Shown one piece after another: positions 41,473-51,385 of a stretch of 64,000 nt of DNA (the first letter of the stretch is position 1; each line of letters begins with the position of its first letter). Source of the stretch: OFTM10 sp964344055 (lineage in GTDB: Bacteria > Actinomycetota > Acidimicrobiia > Acidimicrobiales > Aldehydirespiratoraceae). Both the position numbers and the translations under genes were made by a program. The stretch is taken from contig CAYFLT010000003.1 in the NCBI GenBank assembly GCA_964344055.1, positions 1 through 64,000 on the forward strand, given 5' to 3'. The notes under the pieces were generated by a model that was given only the letters and a program-made list of their open reading frames with translations, was not told the DNA's origin and made no database searches.

Positions 41473-42750
41473 TCAGTGGCCGGCCAGGGCCTTCACTCCT
41501 CGATAGGCGGCGGCCTCGCCGAGCTGCTCCTCGATCCGTAGCAGCTGGTTGTACTTGGCCACTCGATCGGACCGCGCCGGCGCGCCCGTCTTGATCTGGC
41601 CACAGTTGGTGGCGACCGCGAGGTCGGCGATCGTGGTGTCTTCGGTCTCGCCCGATCGGTGCGACATCACCGACGTGTAGCGGTTGCGGGTGGCCAACTC
41701 GACGGCTTCGAGCGTTTCGGTGAGCGAACCGATCTGGTTCACCTTCACCAGGATGGAGTTGGCCGTGCCGGACTCGATCCCCCGCGCCAGGCGTTCGGTG
41801 TTCGTGACGAAGAGATCGTCGCCGACCAGCTGCACTCGATCGCCGATGGCCGCGGTGAGGGCGGCCCACCCGTCCCAGTCGTCCTCGGCCATCCCGTCCT
41901 CGATCGAGACGATCGGGTACTTCTCACACAGCGTCACATACTCCGCCACCATGTCGTCGGAGCTGAGCTTCCGCCCCTCTGAGGCCAGGTCGTAGATCCC
42001 GTCCGAGTAGAACTCGGTGGACGCGACATCCATGGCGATTGCGATCTCGTCTCCGGGCGTCCGGCCCGCCTGCTCGATGGCGTCGATCAGGAGCTGGATG
42101 GCCTCTTCGTTCGAGCCGAGATCGGGAGCGAAGCCGCCCTCGTCACCGACGCCGGTCGAGAGGCCCTTCTGCTGCAGGACCTTCTTGAGGGTGTGATACG
42201 ACTCGACGCCCCATCGCATGGCCTCACTGAAGGACGCGGCGCCGACCGGCATGAACATGAACTCCTGGTAGTCCACCGAGTTGTCGGCGTGTTCACCCCC
42301 GTTCAGCACGTTCATCATCGGAACCGGCAGTACGTGCGCGTTGGCGCCTCCGACATGACGCCAGACGGGAATCTCCAGCTCGGCGGCTGCGGCATGGGCA
42401 ACCGCGAGGGAGATACCGAGGATGGCGTTGGCGCCGACCCGGCCCTTGTTGTCGGTGCCGTCGGTCGAGATCAGCTCGGCATCGACCGTCCGCTGATCCA
42501 GTGCGTCGAGCCCGACCACGGTGTCGGCGAGCTCGCCGTTGACGAAACCGACCGCGGTGAGCACACCCTTGCCGACGAGACGATCGCCGCCGTCGCGCAA
42601 CTCGACGGCCTCGAATGCTCCCGTGGAGGCGCCGCTCGGCACCATTGCGCGGCCGCCGGCTCCGCTGTCGAGCTCGACGTCGACCTCGACGGTGGGGTTG
42701 CCACGGGAGTCGAAGACCTCGCGACCACGAACGCTCTCGATGATGCTCAC
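41473..42750 (-). CDS. eno: Enolase
   Basis: Phosphopyruvate hydratase of glycolysis, 425 aa, the usual length. The N-terminus IESVRGREVFDSRGNPTVEV is invariant. Catalytic residues are seen in GDEGGFAPDL (general acid Glu), KVNQIGSLTETLEAVELA (Lys general base) and VMSHRSGETEDTTIADLAVA (signature SHRSGETED). Magnesium ligands include IAMDVASTEFY, SIEDGMAEDDW and LVGDDLFVTN. It is followed closely by ftsB and preceded by the yabN-mfd-pth series on the same strand. Confidence 0.98.
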   Translation of the reverse strand: MSIIESVRGREVFDSRGNPTVEVDVELDSGAGGRAMVPSGASTGAFEAVELRDGGDRLVGKGVLTAVGFVNGELADTVVGLDALDQRTVDAELISTDGTDNKGRVGANAILGISLAVAHAAAAELEIPVWRHVGGANAHVLPVPMMNVLNGGEHADNSVDYQEFMFMPVGAASFSEAMRWGVESYHTLKKVLQQKGLSTGVGDEGGFAPDLGSNEEAIQLLIDAIEQAGRTPGDEIAIAMDVASTEFYSDGIYDLASEGRKLSSDDMVAEYVTLCEKYPIVSIEDGMAEDDWDGWAALTAAIGDRVQLVGDDLFVTNTERLARGIESGTANSILVKVNQIGSLTETLEAVELATRNRYTSVMSHRSGETEDTTIADLAVATNCGQIKTGAPARSDRVAKYNQLLRIEEQLGEAAAYRGVKALAGH

Positions 42751-42895
42751 TACTCGACCTTCGGCTTCTGACTCTGGGGACGGGGTTCCAGTCTGCGAGA
42801 TCGACCGGCGATCCCAAACGCGGGAGCTGGTCGCTCCGCGCGAGGCTAGCCCCAGTCGCGCGAAGGGTGATGGAGCCCGCGCGATCCGCGCGCCT

Positions 42896-42913
42896 CACCC
42901 CAAAATGGGGGTG
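42896..42913. terminator. Hairpin downstream of the YabN gene
   Basis: CACCCC...GGGGTG stem with an A-rich loop (CAAAATG), 53 bp past the YabN stop and inside the 215-bp gap before eno. It probably ends the upstream operon, so the eno promoter would lie at 42751-42890; I see no clear promoter boxes there. Confidence 0.5.
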
Positions 42914-42965
42914 TGCAGGCCAGAATCGACCCACGCTCACCCACTCAGATCTCGAGCGGAGTGGC

Positions 42966-44405
42966 TCAGCCCGCGGAGGCCTTGGCGCGCGCCCACAAGT
43001 CGGCGAGGCTGGCTTCGTCGAGCTCCGCCAGCTCGACGCCCGACGTCGCAGCCAGTTCCTCGACCACACAGAATCGACGAGCGAATCGCTGCGCAGCGCC
43101 GCGCAGCGCCGCTTCAGGATCGTGGTCGAGCCGCCGCGCCACCTGAACGGCGGCGAACAGCAAGTCACCCACTTCGTGCTCGGAAGGGTCCTCACGCACC
43201 TCTGCGAGTTCGTCCTCGACATCGGCGTAGGCGACCTCAGCTCCCCCATCCCAGTCGAACCCGGTCGACGACGCCCGCTTCTGCACCTTCAGGGCATAGA
43301 GCAGGCCGGGCAAGGCCGCCGGAATCCCATCCATGACCGACTCCCGGCCCTTCTCCTCGGCCTTGATCTGCTCCCAATTGCGGAGGACCTCGGAGCTGTC
43401 TTCCGCAGTCACGTCGCCGAAGACGTGCGGGTGACGGACCACGAGCTTGTCGTGGATCCCTTGAGCCACATCGGCGACCGTGAAGGCCCCCCGCTCCGCG
43501 CCGAGTCGGGCGTGGAAGAAGATCTGATACAGCAGGTCACCGAGCTCCTCGGCGAGATGGTCATCGAGATCCGCATCGGGCTCGGCGTCGTCCAGATCGG
43601 CCCGGGCATCGAGCGCTTCGAGGGTCTCGTGGGTCTCCTCGAGCAGGTGGCGGCGGAGCGAGGCGTGCGTCTGCTCCCGATCCCACGGGCAACGGTCGCG
43701 CAACACCCGCACCAGTTCGTCGAACCGGGCGAACTCGGCGGCAACCGGTTCGGTGAGCTCCGGGATGAACAGGGAGGTGAGGTGATCGGGTTCCACCTCA
43801 CGGTCGAGATCGGCCCACCCGACCTCGTGGATCGATTCGTCGGGCAGCCCGAGGCGCTGCAGCACGATGACCCGCTCGGGCGGCGCGTCGACCGCGAGCT
43901 TGATGTCGCTCATGACGTGACGGGCGTGACAGTGCGCCACCAGCAGCGGCCCGGTCTGACCCGCGGCCGCCGTGGCGAACCCGAGGCCGTCCACCAACCG
44001 GACCCCCGCGTCCACGGGGTCGATTCCGAGCCGGGCCCACGCCACGTCGAGGAACGACATCGCCGGCAATACGGTCAACTCCAGCCCCGCCTCGGCGCTA
44101 CCGGCTCGAAGGGACGCCACCGTCCGCTCCAACACCAGTGGAGAGCCGGGCACGGCGTAGACCACGTCAGCGTCGACGGCCATCGCCATCAGCCGTTCGA
44201 CGATCTCCACATAGACATCGTCGAAGGTGTCCGCCCGTTCGTAGACGTCATCGAACGACTCGGCGTGAGGGACGAGCACCGCCGCAGGATGTCGCCGAGT
44301 CCGCAGGATGCAGCGAGGCGCGTCATCCAGCACGGCCCGGGTCTCGGCCGTGATCAGCTCGGGGCCGGCGGGGCCAAGTCCGACGACCGTGATCCGGCCC
44401 GGCAT
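42966..44405 (-). CDS. YabN-like protein: tetrapyrrole-methylase domain fused to MazG pyrophosphohydrolase
   Basis: 479 aa. Residues 1-230 are a SAM-methylase-like fold (ITVVGLGPAGPELITAETRA, VYAVPGSPLVLERTVASL), and residues about 240-479 hold MazG nucleotide pyrophosphohydrolase units. The first unit has RCPWDREQTHASLRRHLLEE and ETHETLEALD...HLAEELGDLLYQIFF, the EExxE..ExxD metal-binding pattern; the second is degenerate (DVEDELAEVREDPSEHEVGD). It cleaves non-canonical or damaged NTPs. ATG 44405 is chosen where the methylase fold starts. It sits in the conserved mfd-surA-mazG-eno order. Confidence 0.93.
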   Translation of the reverse strand: MPGRITVVGLGPAGPELITAETRAVLDDAPRCILRTRRHPAAVLVPHAESFDDVYERADTFDDVYVEIVERLMAMAVDADVVYAVPGSPLVLERTVASLRAGSAEAGLELTVLPAMSFLDVAWARLGIDPVDAGVRLVDGLGFATAAAGQTGPLLVAHCHARHVMSDIKLAVDAPPERVIVLQRLGLPDESIHEVGWADLDREVEPDHLTSLFIPELTEPVAAEFARFDELVRVLRDRCPWDREQTHASLRRHLLEETHETLEALDARADLDDAEPDADLDDHLAEELGDLLYQIFFHARLGAERGAFTVADVAQGIHDKLVVRHPHVFGDVTAEDSSEVLRNWEQIKAEEKGRESVMDGIPAALPGLLYALKVQKRASSTGFDWDGGAEVAYADVEDELAEVREDPSEHEVGDLLFAAVQVARRLDHDPEAALRGAAQRFARRFCVVEELAATSGVELAELDEASLADLWARAKASAG

Positions 44406-44412
44406 CGCCAGG

Positions 44413-45420
44413 TCAGCCGGTCGGCGAATCCGGTGCGACGAGGCCGGCGCCCGCCACCCACTCGCCATAGCGGGCGGCGATGAAGCCGCCGCCGATGATG
44501 CGCTCTTCTGCGAGCGACACGAACTCGGCGAAGCTCGAGGACAGCTCTGCGTCCCGGGCTTCCGCTTCAGCCCGCGCCAATTCGGTGGCCACGAAGTCGA
44601 CTTCCATCTCCGTGTGCATCTCGACCGAGAGCTCACCGATCGAGCGGACGTCGATCACGTGGAATCCGAACTGGGTCTCCACCGGGCCCACCAAGCCGGA
44701 TCCCCCGGAGGTGCGAGCGCCCTCGACGAACTCGGGGATGAACTGAGCGGTCGGTACACAGTCGAGGTTGCCGCCGTTGGGACCGCTCGGTCCGATCGAC
44801 AACTCGACGGCCAACTCCGCAAAGTCCTCACCGGCCTCCGCCCGCGCGAGCGCCTCGAGCGCTTCCTCCTCGGTCTCGAGGAGGATGTGGCTCGAACAGA
44901 TCCACTCCGGCAGTTCGATGTCGACCACGATGCTGGCCTCGACATGGTCCGTGAGCACCTCGGCGAGCGCCGTGGACTTGGCCTGAAGCGCCGGCCACGG
45001 GAGGGAGGGATCCAGGCCTTGGGCGCGGAACGTCTCGAGGGTGTCGTCGATCGCGCTCTGCGGGAAGGCGATCTCCTGGGCGGCCAGCTCAGCCTCGAGC
45101 GCGTGGACGATCAGCCACTGCTGGAGCATCCCGCGGGCTGCGGCCATGTCGATCGCGTCAGGAGGCTGGACGTCGGAGTCGGTCGGCGCCCGTGGCTCGG
45201 TGGAGTTGACCAGGTCGATCAGATCAGCCTCGGTGAGCTCCGAATCGGCGACCCGGCCGACGACTTCGTCGGCGCCCCGTTCGTTGGTGATGATCCACCA
45301 GGCCCCCGCCGCGATCGCGACGAGCACCACCACCCCGAGAAGGTGCCGCCAGTTGAAGGACGGCTCCGAACCCGGGTCCGGGGAGGGGTCGGAGGGAGGA
45401 GAGGAAGAAACGTCGCTCAC
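44413..45420 (-). CDS. Membrane-anchored PpiC-type peptidyl-prolyl isomerase (SurA/PrsA-like)
   Basis: 335 aa. A Ser/Pro-rich cytoplasmic start precedes one transmembrane helix (LLGVVVLVAIAAGAWWIITN). A SurA-N-like helical region and a parvulin domain follow (ICSSHILLETEEEALEALAR, FAELAVELSIGPSGPNGGNL, FVEGARTSGGSGLVGPVETQ, FGFHVIDV). The outside-facing part would help fold secreted proteins. There is no lipobox cysteine. It overlaps mfd by 4 bp and lies 7 bp before yabN. Confidence 0.93.
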   Translation of the reverse strand: MSDVSSSPPSDPSPDPGSEPSFNWRHLLGVVVLVAIAAGAWWIITNERGADEVVGRVADSELTEADLIDLVNSTEPRAPTDSDVQPPDAIDMAAARGMLQQWLIVHALEAELAAQEIAFPQSAIDDTLETFRAQGLDPSLPWPALQAKSTALAEVLTDHVEASIVVDIELPEWICSSHILLETEEEALEALARAEAGEDFAELAVELSIGPSGPNGGNLDCVPTAQFIPEFVEGARTSGGSGLVGPVETQFGFHVIDVRSIGELSVEMHTEMEVDFVATELARAEAEARDAELSSSFAEFVSLAEERIIGGGFIAARYGEWVAGAGLVAPDSPTG

Positions 45421-48400
45421 GAGTCCGGCAGGTTATCGGTCCCGTCGGCGTTGCCGGAACCGGAGCCCGAGCCCTGGGGTCGAGGGACGTCGGGAATCAG
45501 ATCGGCCATGACCGCGGCGAGCTGGTCGACGACCGGCCCGTTCTTCTTGCGCAGCGGCAGATGCAGCTCGGCCACGGCCTCCTTGTAGACCGGCGAGTTC
45601 CCCGACCCCTTGCCGGAATGAAGGCGCTGGAGTCGAACCTGCCGGCTGTCCGGGAGGGTGACCGGCGTGAGTTTGGCGATGTGGTCCGGGCCACCGAAGC
45701 CGGGTCCCTTGGTGACCGTGATCTCCCGGACGCCGGTGCGGACGCACTCGACCCGGAGACGGCCCACCTGCAGGAGTGCCTCGGCCGGTTCCGGAATGGG
45801 CCCGAACCGGTCGAGCCACTCGGCTCGAACGTCCTCGAGCGCCTCGAGCGTCTCGATGGACGCAAGTCGACGGTAGGCCTCGAGTCGGTTGGTCTCCTTG
45901 AGGACGTAGTCGTCGGGCAGGTGGGCGTCGCCGGGCACCTCGATCGCGATCTCGACCGGTTCCTTCGCGGCTTCGCCCCGAAGCTCCGCCACGGCTTCGG
46001 TGACCATCTGGCAGTAGAGGTCATAGCCGACGGCGGCGATGTGGCCGGATTGTCCGGTGCCCAACAGATTGACGGCCCCACGGATCTCGAGGTCGCGCAT
46101 GGCGATGCGAAAGCCCGAGCCGAGCTCGGTCGCTTCACCGATCGTCTTCAGACGCTCATACGCCTCCTCGCTCAGCACCCGATCGACCGGATGGAACAGG
46201 TAGGCGTAGGCCCGTTGGCCGGCCCGGCCGACCCGCCCGCGCAGCTGGTGGAGCTGACCCAAGCCGAGCAGATCCGCGCGATCGACCACGAGGGTGTTGA
46301 CGGTGGGCATGTCGATGCCGGACTCGATGATCGTGGTGCAGACGAGCACGTCGTACTCGCCCTCCCAGAAGTCGATGACCACCCGCTCGAGCGTGCCTTC
46401 GTCCATCTGACCGTGAGCGACCGCCACCCGAGCCTCCGGCACCAGATCCCGGAGATGGGCCGCGACGTGCTCGATGTCCATCACCCGGTTGTGGACGAAG
46501 AACACCTGCCCTTCGCGCAGCAGCTCACGGCGAATCGCCTCGGCGACAGCTCGATCCTCGTACTCGCCCACGTACGTGAGGATCGGCTGGCGATCGGCCG
46601 GCGGAGTGTTCAGCAGCGACATGTCGCGGATGCCGGTGAGGCTCATCTCCATCGTGCGCGGGATGGGTGTGGCCGTCAGCGTGAGCACGTCCACATCGGT
46701 TCGGAGCTCCTTGATCTGCTCCTTGTGGCTGACGCCGAACCGCTGCTCCTCGTCGACCACGAGCAGTCCGAGGTTCTTGAACTGGATGTCGCCGGACAAG
46801 AGGCGGTGGGTACCGATGACGAGATCGACCTCGCCACTCTTCACCCCGTCGACCACCGCCTTGGCCTGAGCGTTGGTGAGGAACCGGCTGAGCACCTCGA
46901 CCCGAACCGGGTAGGGCGCCATCCGCTCACTGAAGGTGGCGAAGTGTTGCTGGGCCAAGAGGGTAGTGGGGACCAGTACCGCCGCCTGCTTGCCCCCCTG
47001 GATCGCCTTGAAGGCGGCCCGCAGCGCGACCTCGGTCTTTCCGAAGCCGACATCGCCGACCACGAGGCGGTCCATCGGGGCACCGCGCTCCATGTCCGAC
47101 TTCACGTCGATGATGGCGTGCAGCTGGTCCGGAGTCTCCTGGAACGGGAAGCTCGCCTCGAACTCCCGCTGCCAGGGAGTGTCGGGCTCGTATGGGTGTC
47201 CAGGCGAGGTGACCCGCTTCTGGTAGAGGACCACCAGCTCCTGGGCGATCTCCTGGACGGCGGAGCGCACCTTGGCCTTTGTGCTCTGCCAGTCCGACCC
47301 GCCCATCTTCGACAGCGTCGGGGTGTCGCCGCCGGTGTAGTGGCGCACCGACTCGATCTGATCCGACGGCACGTAGAGCTTGTCCCCGCCCCGATATTCG
47401 AGCAGGAGGTAGTCCCGCTCGTTGCCGCCGATCGCCCTGGTGACCATGCCACCGAAGCGGGCCACACCGTGCTGGTGATGGACGACGAACGAACCCTCAC
47501 GGAGATCCTCGAAGAAGCGTTGGGCATCTCGACGGCGGCGACGGGCACGACGGTGGGTGCGACGGCGCCCGGTGAGGTCCGACTCGCTGAGCACCGCGAG
47601 CTTGAGGTCCGGCAGGATCGCGCCACGCTCGACCGGCACCGGAACGATCACCCCCGAAGGTCCGTCGAGCGCGACCTCGTCGACCACGTCGAGCGCCACC
47701 CCGCGCTCGGACAGCAGGGTGCCGAGCCGCTGCGCGCTGGCAGCACCGTCCGCAGCCACGACCACGCGATAGCCCTCGCCCAGCAGGTTCCGCAGCTGAT
47801 CGACCGTGGGATCGATGTCGCCGACCGCCGGCTGCCAGCCGGATGCCGCGACCGCCGGAGTGTCGGGACTGTCCGGAGACGCCAACACCGACCAGCTCGG
47901 CGCGTCGGTGCGGCCGAGCAAGCGGTCGAACGGCAGGTGGAGTCGGTGCACGTCGTCGGCGTCGACGTCCCAGGTCCGCGCCAGCGACTCGGCCAGGTCC
48001 GCCTCCTCCGCGATGATCTCGGCCGCGCGGTCGCGGATACGGCGGGGTTCGACCAGGACGATCAGCCCGTCGGCCGGGATCAGGTCGGTGATCAGTTCCT
48101 CCTCGGGAACGAGCCAGGGCAGCCACGACTCCATCCCGTCGAAGAGCTGGCCGTCGGCGAAGCGGTCCCATTGCTCTCGCCCCCACGGTTCCTCGCCGAC
48201 CAGCTCCTCGGCTCGGTCCCGGCTGTGTTCGGTGGGCCTCAACTCACGGCACGGGTAGATCTCCGTTTCGATGATCGAGCCGGTCGAGCGTTGATCGGCG
48301 ACCGAGAACTCGGTGAGCCGGTCGACCTCGTCGCCCCACAGATCGATTCGGATCGGTGCGTCGGCCGTGCTGGGGAAGACGTCGACGATCGAGCCCCGCA

Positions 48401-48926
48401 CCGCGACCTCACCCCGGTGCTCCACCTGGGGCTCCCGGCGATAGCCGAGCCCCACCAGCTCTTCGACGAGCTCCACCGGATCGAGCACGTCGCCCTGCCC
48501 GACGACGATCGGGTCGTCGACGCAGTCCGGGTCGAGGCGCTGGATGAGGGCCCGTGTGGGCACGATCAGCAGGGCGGGCGCGGTGGCCGGGTCGCGGAGC
48601 CGGTGGAGGGCTCGGAGCCGTTGGCCCATCGTCTCCACCGCGGGACTCACCCTCTCGAACGGGAGGGTCTCCCAGCCGGGGAAGAGGACGGCCTCGTCGG
48701 GTCCGAGCAGCGCGGCGGCATCGGCGGCCAGGCGCTCGGCTTCGTGTTGGGTGGCTGTGGCCACCATGACCGGCCGCCGCTCCGTGGAACCCGCGATTCC
48801 GGCGATCACCAACGCCCGAGCCGCATCCGGGACCGCAAGCACCGGGTTGCGGCGGCTCGTTGCCGTGACGACCGCGGGCACCTCGGCGAGATCGGGCAGC
48901 AGGGCGCCCAGCGGGGCGTCAGCCAC
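45417..48926 (-). CDS. mfd: Transcription-repair coupling factor
   Basis: 1169-aa ATP-dependent translocase that removes stalled RNA polymerase and recruits UvrA. Domains in order: UvrB-like region (residues 1-340), CarD/RID RNA-polymerase-binding domain (about 480-550: SFVVHHQHGVARFGGMVTRA), the helicase core with VVGDVGFGKTEVALRAAFKA, LLVVDEEQRFGVSHKEQIKE, LTLTATPIPRTMEMSLTGIR and DRADLLGLGQLHQLRGRVGR, and the C-terminal TRCF domain (about 1000-1110). The start overlaps the end of pth by 8 bp. Confidence 0.98.
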   Translation of the reverse strand: MADAPLGALLPDLAEVPAVVTATSRRNPVLAVPDAARALVIAGIAGSTERRPVMVATATQHEAERLAADAAALLGPDEAVLFPGWETLPFERVSPAVETMGQRLRALHRLRDPATAPALLIVPTRALIQRLDPDCVDDPIVVGQGDVLDPVELVEELVGLGYRREPQVEHRGEVAVRGSIVDVFPSTADAPIRIDLWGDEVDRLTEFSVADQRSTGSIIETEIYPCRELRPTEHSRDRAEELVGEEPWGREQWDRFADGQLFDGMESWLPWLVPEEELITDLIPADGLIVLVEPRRIRDRAAEIIAEEADLAESLARTWDVDADDVHRLHLPFDRLLGRTDAPSWSVLASPDSPDTPAVAASGWQPAVGDIDPTVDQLRNLLGEGYRVVVAADGAASAQRLGTLLSERGVALDVVDEVALDGPSGVIVPVPVERGAILPDLKLAVLSESDLTGRRRTHRRARRRRRDAQRFFEDLREGSFVVHHQHGVARFGGMVTRAIGGNERDYLLLEYRGGDKLYVPSDQIESVRHYTGGDTPTLSKMGGSDWQSTKAKVRSAVQEIAQELVVLYQKRVTSPGHPYEPDTPWQREFEASFPFQETPDQLHAIIDVKSDMERGAPMDRLVVGDVGFGKTEVALRAAFKAIQGGKQAAVLVPTTLLAQQHFATFSERMAPYPVRVEVLSRFLTNAQAKAVVDGVKSGEVDLVIGTHRLLSGDIQFKNLGLLVVDEEQRFGVSHKEQIKELRTDVDVLTLTATPIPRTMEMSLTGIRDMSLLNTPPADRQPILTYVGEYEDRAVAEAIRRELLREGQVFFVHNRVMDIEHVAAHLRDLVPEARVAVAHGQMDEGTLERVVIDFWEGEYDVLVCTTIIESGIDMPTVNTLVVDRADLLGLGQLHQLRGRVGRAGQRAYAYLFHPVDRVLSEEAYERLKTIGEATELGSGFRIAMRDLEIRGAVNLLGTGQSGHIAAVGYDLYCQMVTEAVAELRGEAAKEPVEIAIEVPGDAHLPDDYVLKETNRLEAYRRLASIETLEALEDVRAEWLDRFGPIPEPAEALLQVGRLRVECVRTGVREITVTKGPGFGGPDHIAKLTPVTLPDSRQVRLQRLHSGKGSGNSPVYKEAVAELHLPLRKKNGPVVDQLAAVMADLIPDVPRPQGSGSGSGNADGTDNLPDS

Positions 48927-49540
48927 CGTTGAACCGGTTCATCGTCGCATCGACATCGTGCCCGAGCAGGTACTCGACGGCATCGGCGGCCTCACCGATC
49001 ACCCGTTCCAACTCCGGGCGCTCGGATCGAGCCGGTCGGCGAAGGACGTAGTCGCGACCCTTCATCGTGCCCGGCTCCGGTTTGCCCACGCCGATGCGGA
49101 TCCGGACGAACTCGTCGCTGCGGAGATGGGCCCGCACGGACTTCAGTCCGTTGTTGCCGGCCAGGCCCCCGCCGAACTTCACCTTCATCCGACCCACGGG
49201 AAGGTCGAGCTCGTCGTGGATGATCACGAGGCGACCGAAGTCGGTNNNNNNNNNNGCCATAGCGCCGTACGAGAGGACCGACGGCCCGCCCGGACTCGTT
49301 CATGTAGGTGGTGGGCATGGCCACGGCCAACCGGTGGCTCCCGACCCGCAGCTCGTCGCTCAGGGCGTTGTCCCGGCGCCCGCGCCGCAACCGGCCGCCG
49401 TGCCGGCGCACCAGTTCGTCGATCACCCACTGGCCCGCGTTGTGACGGGTCTGGGCGTATTCGTCGCCGGGATTGCCGAGCCCGACCGCGAGAAGGTCGG
49501 CCGGACTGCCCGTTCGTTCGTTGCGGGACCGCCGAACCAT
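48919..49540 (-). CDS. pth: Peptidyl-tRNA hydrolase (gap inside)
   Basis: Recycles peptidyl-tRNA released from ribosomes. About 205 aa in two parts split by ten Ns (49246-49255) that shift the frame. The N-terminal part shows LLAVGLGNPGDEYAQTRHNA with the catalytic His of RHNAG, and MPTTYMNESGRAVGP with the conserved Asn. The C-terminal part shows IIHDELDLPVGRMKVKFGGG with the catalytic Asp and GLAGNNGLKSVRAHL. It overlaps mfd downstream and follows rplY by 20 bp. Confidence 0.96.
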
Positions 49541-49560
49541 CAGCCGGCCGGCTCCCGCCG

Positions 49561-50250
49561 TCAGTCGTCGCTGTCGGCGCCGCCGGCGGCGTCGTCGCCA
49601 CCTGCGTCTTCGGCAGCCTCGCCCAGCTCTTCGCCGTCCTCGCCGAGTTCACCGGCTTCGGCCGCGGCATCCTCGCGCATTGCCTCGAGGGTGGAGCGGG
49701 TGATGAGTGCGGACGCGATGGCGTAGTCGGGATCGGCAGTTGCGGTGACCCCGTCAGGAAGGGCGACGTCGGCGACCTTGATCGAGTCGCCGAGCTGGAG
49801 CTCGCTGATGTCGACCTCGATCTGCTCCGGGACCTCGGTGGGCTTCACCATGATGGTGAGCTCGTACATGGTCTGGTCGACCATGCCGTCGGCGCGGGTG
49901 ACCTCGAGGGCCTCGCCGATGAGGCTGAGCGGAACGGAGACCTCGATCTCCTGGTCGGCGCGGACCCGGAGGAAGTCGACATGGATCACGTCGCGGCGTA
50001 CCGGGTGACGCTGGAGGTCCTTGATGACCGAAAGGTGATCCTCACCCTCGATCTGGAGGGTGATCAGCGCGTTGAGACCGGCGTCGGTGGTGAGCGCCTG
50101 ACGAAGGGCGGGCCATTCGACCGACACGGCGACCGGGTCGGCGTCGAGGCCGTAGACCACGGCGGGGACCTTGCCCTCACGGCGGAGGCGACGCGAGGGA
50201 CGGGTGCCTTCCTTGCGACCGGTTTCGGCGCTCAGCAGCAGTTCTGACAT
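49561..50250 (-). CDS. rplY: Ribosomal protein bL25, long CTC form
   Basis: 229-aa 50S protein that binds 5S rRNA, of the CTC type. The N-terminal L25 domain reads SRRLRREGKVPAVVYGLDAD with ITLQIEGEDHLSVIKDLQRH and RDVIHVDFLRV; the TL5-type C-terminal domain follows (EVPEQIEVDISELQLGDSIK). The last 35 residues are an acidic, Gly/Ala-rich tail (EDAGGDDAAGGADSDD), usual in actinobacterial forms. It stands between prs and pth, the standard order. Confidence 0.97.
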   Translation of the reverse strand: MSELLLSAETGRKEGTRPSRRLRREGKVPAVVYGLDADPVAVSVEWPALRQALTTDAGLNALITLQIEGEDHLSVIKDLQRHPVRRDVIHVDFLRVRADQEIEVSVPLSLIGEALEVTRADGMVDQTMYELTIMVKPTEVPEQIEVDISELQLGDSIKVADVALPDGVTATADPDYAIASALITRSTLEAMREDAAAEAGELGEDGEELGEAAEDAGGDDAAGGADSDD

Positions 50251-50380
50251 GGGATTTCGGCTCCTGAACAGGGCACGGAAAGAGACGAGGCTCGTGGATG
50301 AGCCGACGGATCAGGCTAGCGCCGACCTCCCGGTTCCCCACTCCTCCACGCCGGTGACGACGGTGGGTGTCGGCGAACCC

Positions 50381-51385
50381 TCAGGCCAGGTGGTTGCCGT
50401 GGAAGATCTCGCTGACCGAGGTGTCCTCGAAGACCGCCGAGATGGCCCGGGCGATGATCGGCGCCACCGACAGGACCGTGATCTTGTCGGCCTGCTTCTC
50501 GCTCGGCAGCGGGAGGGTGTCGGTGATGAGCACGGTCTCGACCGGCGCGTTCTTCAGCCGATCGATGGCCGGGCCGGAGAACACGCCGTGGGTGGTGGCG
50601 ATGATGATCCGCTTGGCCTTGTAGTCGTGCAGGAGTTCGGCGGCGGCCACGATCGTGCCGCCGGTGTCGATCATGTCGTCGATGAGCACACACGTGCGAC
50701 CCTCGACATGACCGATGATCTCCTTGGCCTCGACCGCGTTCTTCTCGGTGGTGGACCGACGCTTGTGCACATACGCGAGGTCAGCGCCGAGGAGGTTGGT
50801 GTAGCGCTCGGCCACCTTCATCCGGCCGGCGTCGGGAGACACGATGACCATGTCGTCCTCTTCGAGGTCCGACAGCCAATCGACGAGCACAGGCATCGCG
50901 GTCAGATGGTCGACCGGCCCGTCGAAGAAGCCCTGGATCTGACCGGAGTGCAGATCGACCGACACCAGCCGGTCGGCACCGGCGGCGAGGAAGAGGTCGG
51001 CGATGAGGCGAGCGGTGATGGGCTCACGACCCGACGCTTTGCGGTCCTGACGGCTGTACCCGTAGAAGGGAGCCACTGCGGTGATCCGCTTGGCCGACGC
51101 CCGCTTGGCGGCGTCGACCATGATCAGGTGCTCCATGATCGCGTCGTTGATCGACCGGCCCTCCCACTCGGCGTGGGTCTGCACGATGAAGACGTCGGCG
51201 CCGCGGATGGACTCCCCGTACTTGACGTGGATCTCACCGTTCGCGAACTCGGCGATGTTCGGTGAGCCGAGCGGGACACCCAGTTCGTGGCAGATGTCGT
51301 TGGCCAGTTCCTGGGTGGCCCTCCCCGCCACGATGTGGAGCTTCTTGTGGTTGAGGAGTTGCATCTGTTTCCCGGTGGTCGTCAA
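50381..51385 (-). CDS. prs: Ribose-phosphate pyrophosphokinase
   Basis: Makes phosphoribosyl diphosphate from ribose 5-phosphate and ATP for nucleotide, histidine and tryptophan synthesis. 334 aa. The flexible loop region YSRQDRKASGREPITARLIA, the metal/phosphate loop SVDLHSGQIQGFFDGPVDHL and the PRPP signature VLIDDMIDTGGTIVAAAELL are all present. The start ATG 51385 overlaps the glmU stop (ATGA). The 130-bp gap between prs and rplY holds no evident gene and may carry the rplY promoter. Confidence 0.98.
   Translation of the reverse strand: MTTTGKQMQLLNHKKLHIVAGRATQELANDICHELGVPLGSPNIAEFANGEIHVKYGESIRGADVFIVQTHAEWEGRSINDAIMEHLIMVDAAKRASAKRITAVAPFYGYSRQDRKASGREPITARLIADLFLAAGADRLVSVDLHSGQIQGFFDGPVDHLTAMPVLVDWLSDLEEDDMVIVSPDAGRMKVAERYTNLLGADLAYVHKRRSTTEKNAVEAKEIIGHVEGRTCVLIDDMIDTGGTIVAAAELLHDYKAKRIIIATTHGVFSGPAIDRLKNAPVETVLITDTLPLPSEKQADKITVLSVAPIIARAISAVFEDTSVSEIFHGNHLA

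Noticed and set aside
45561..48932. Plus-strand open frame of over 1100 codons opposite mfd
   Set aside because: It is the antisense shadow of mfd in high-GC DNA; it has no domain sense, and mfd has full family motifs.
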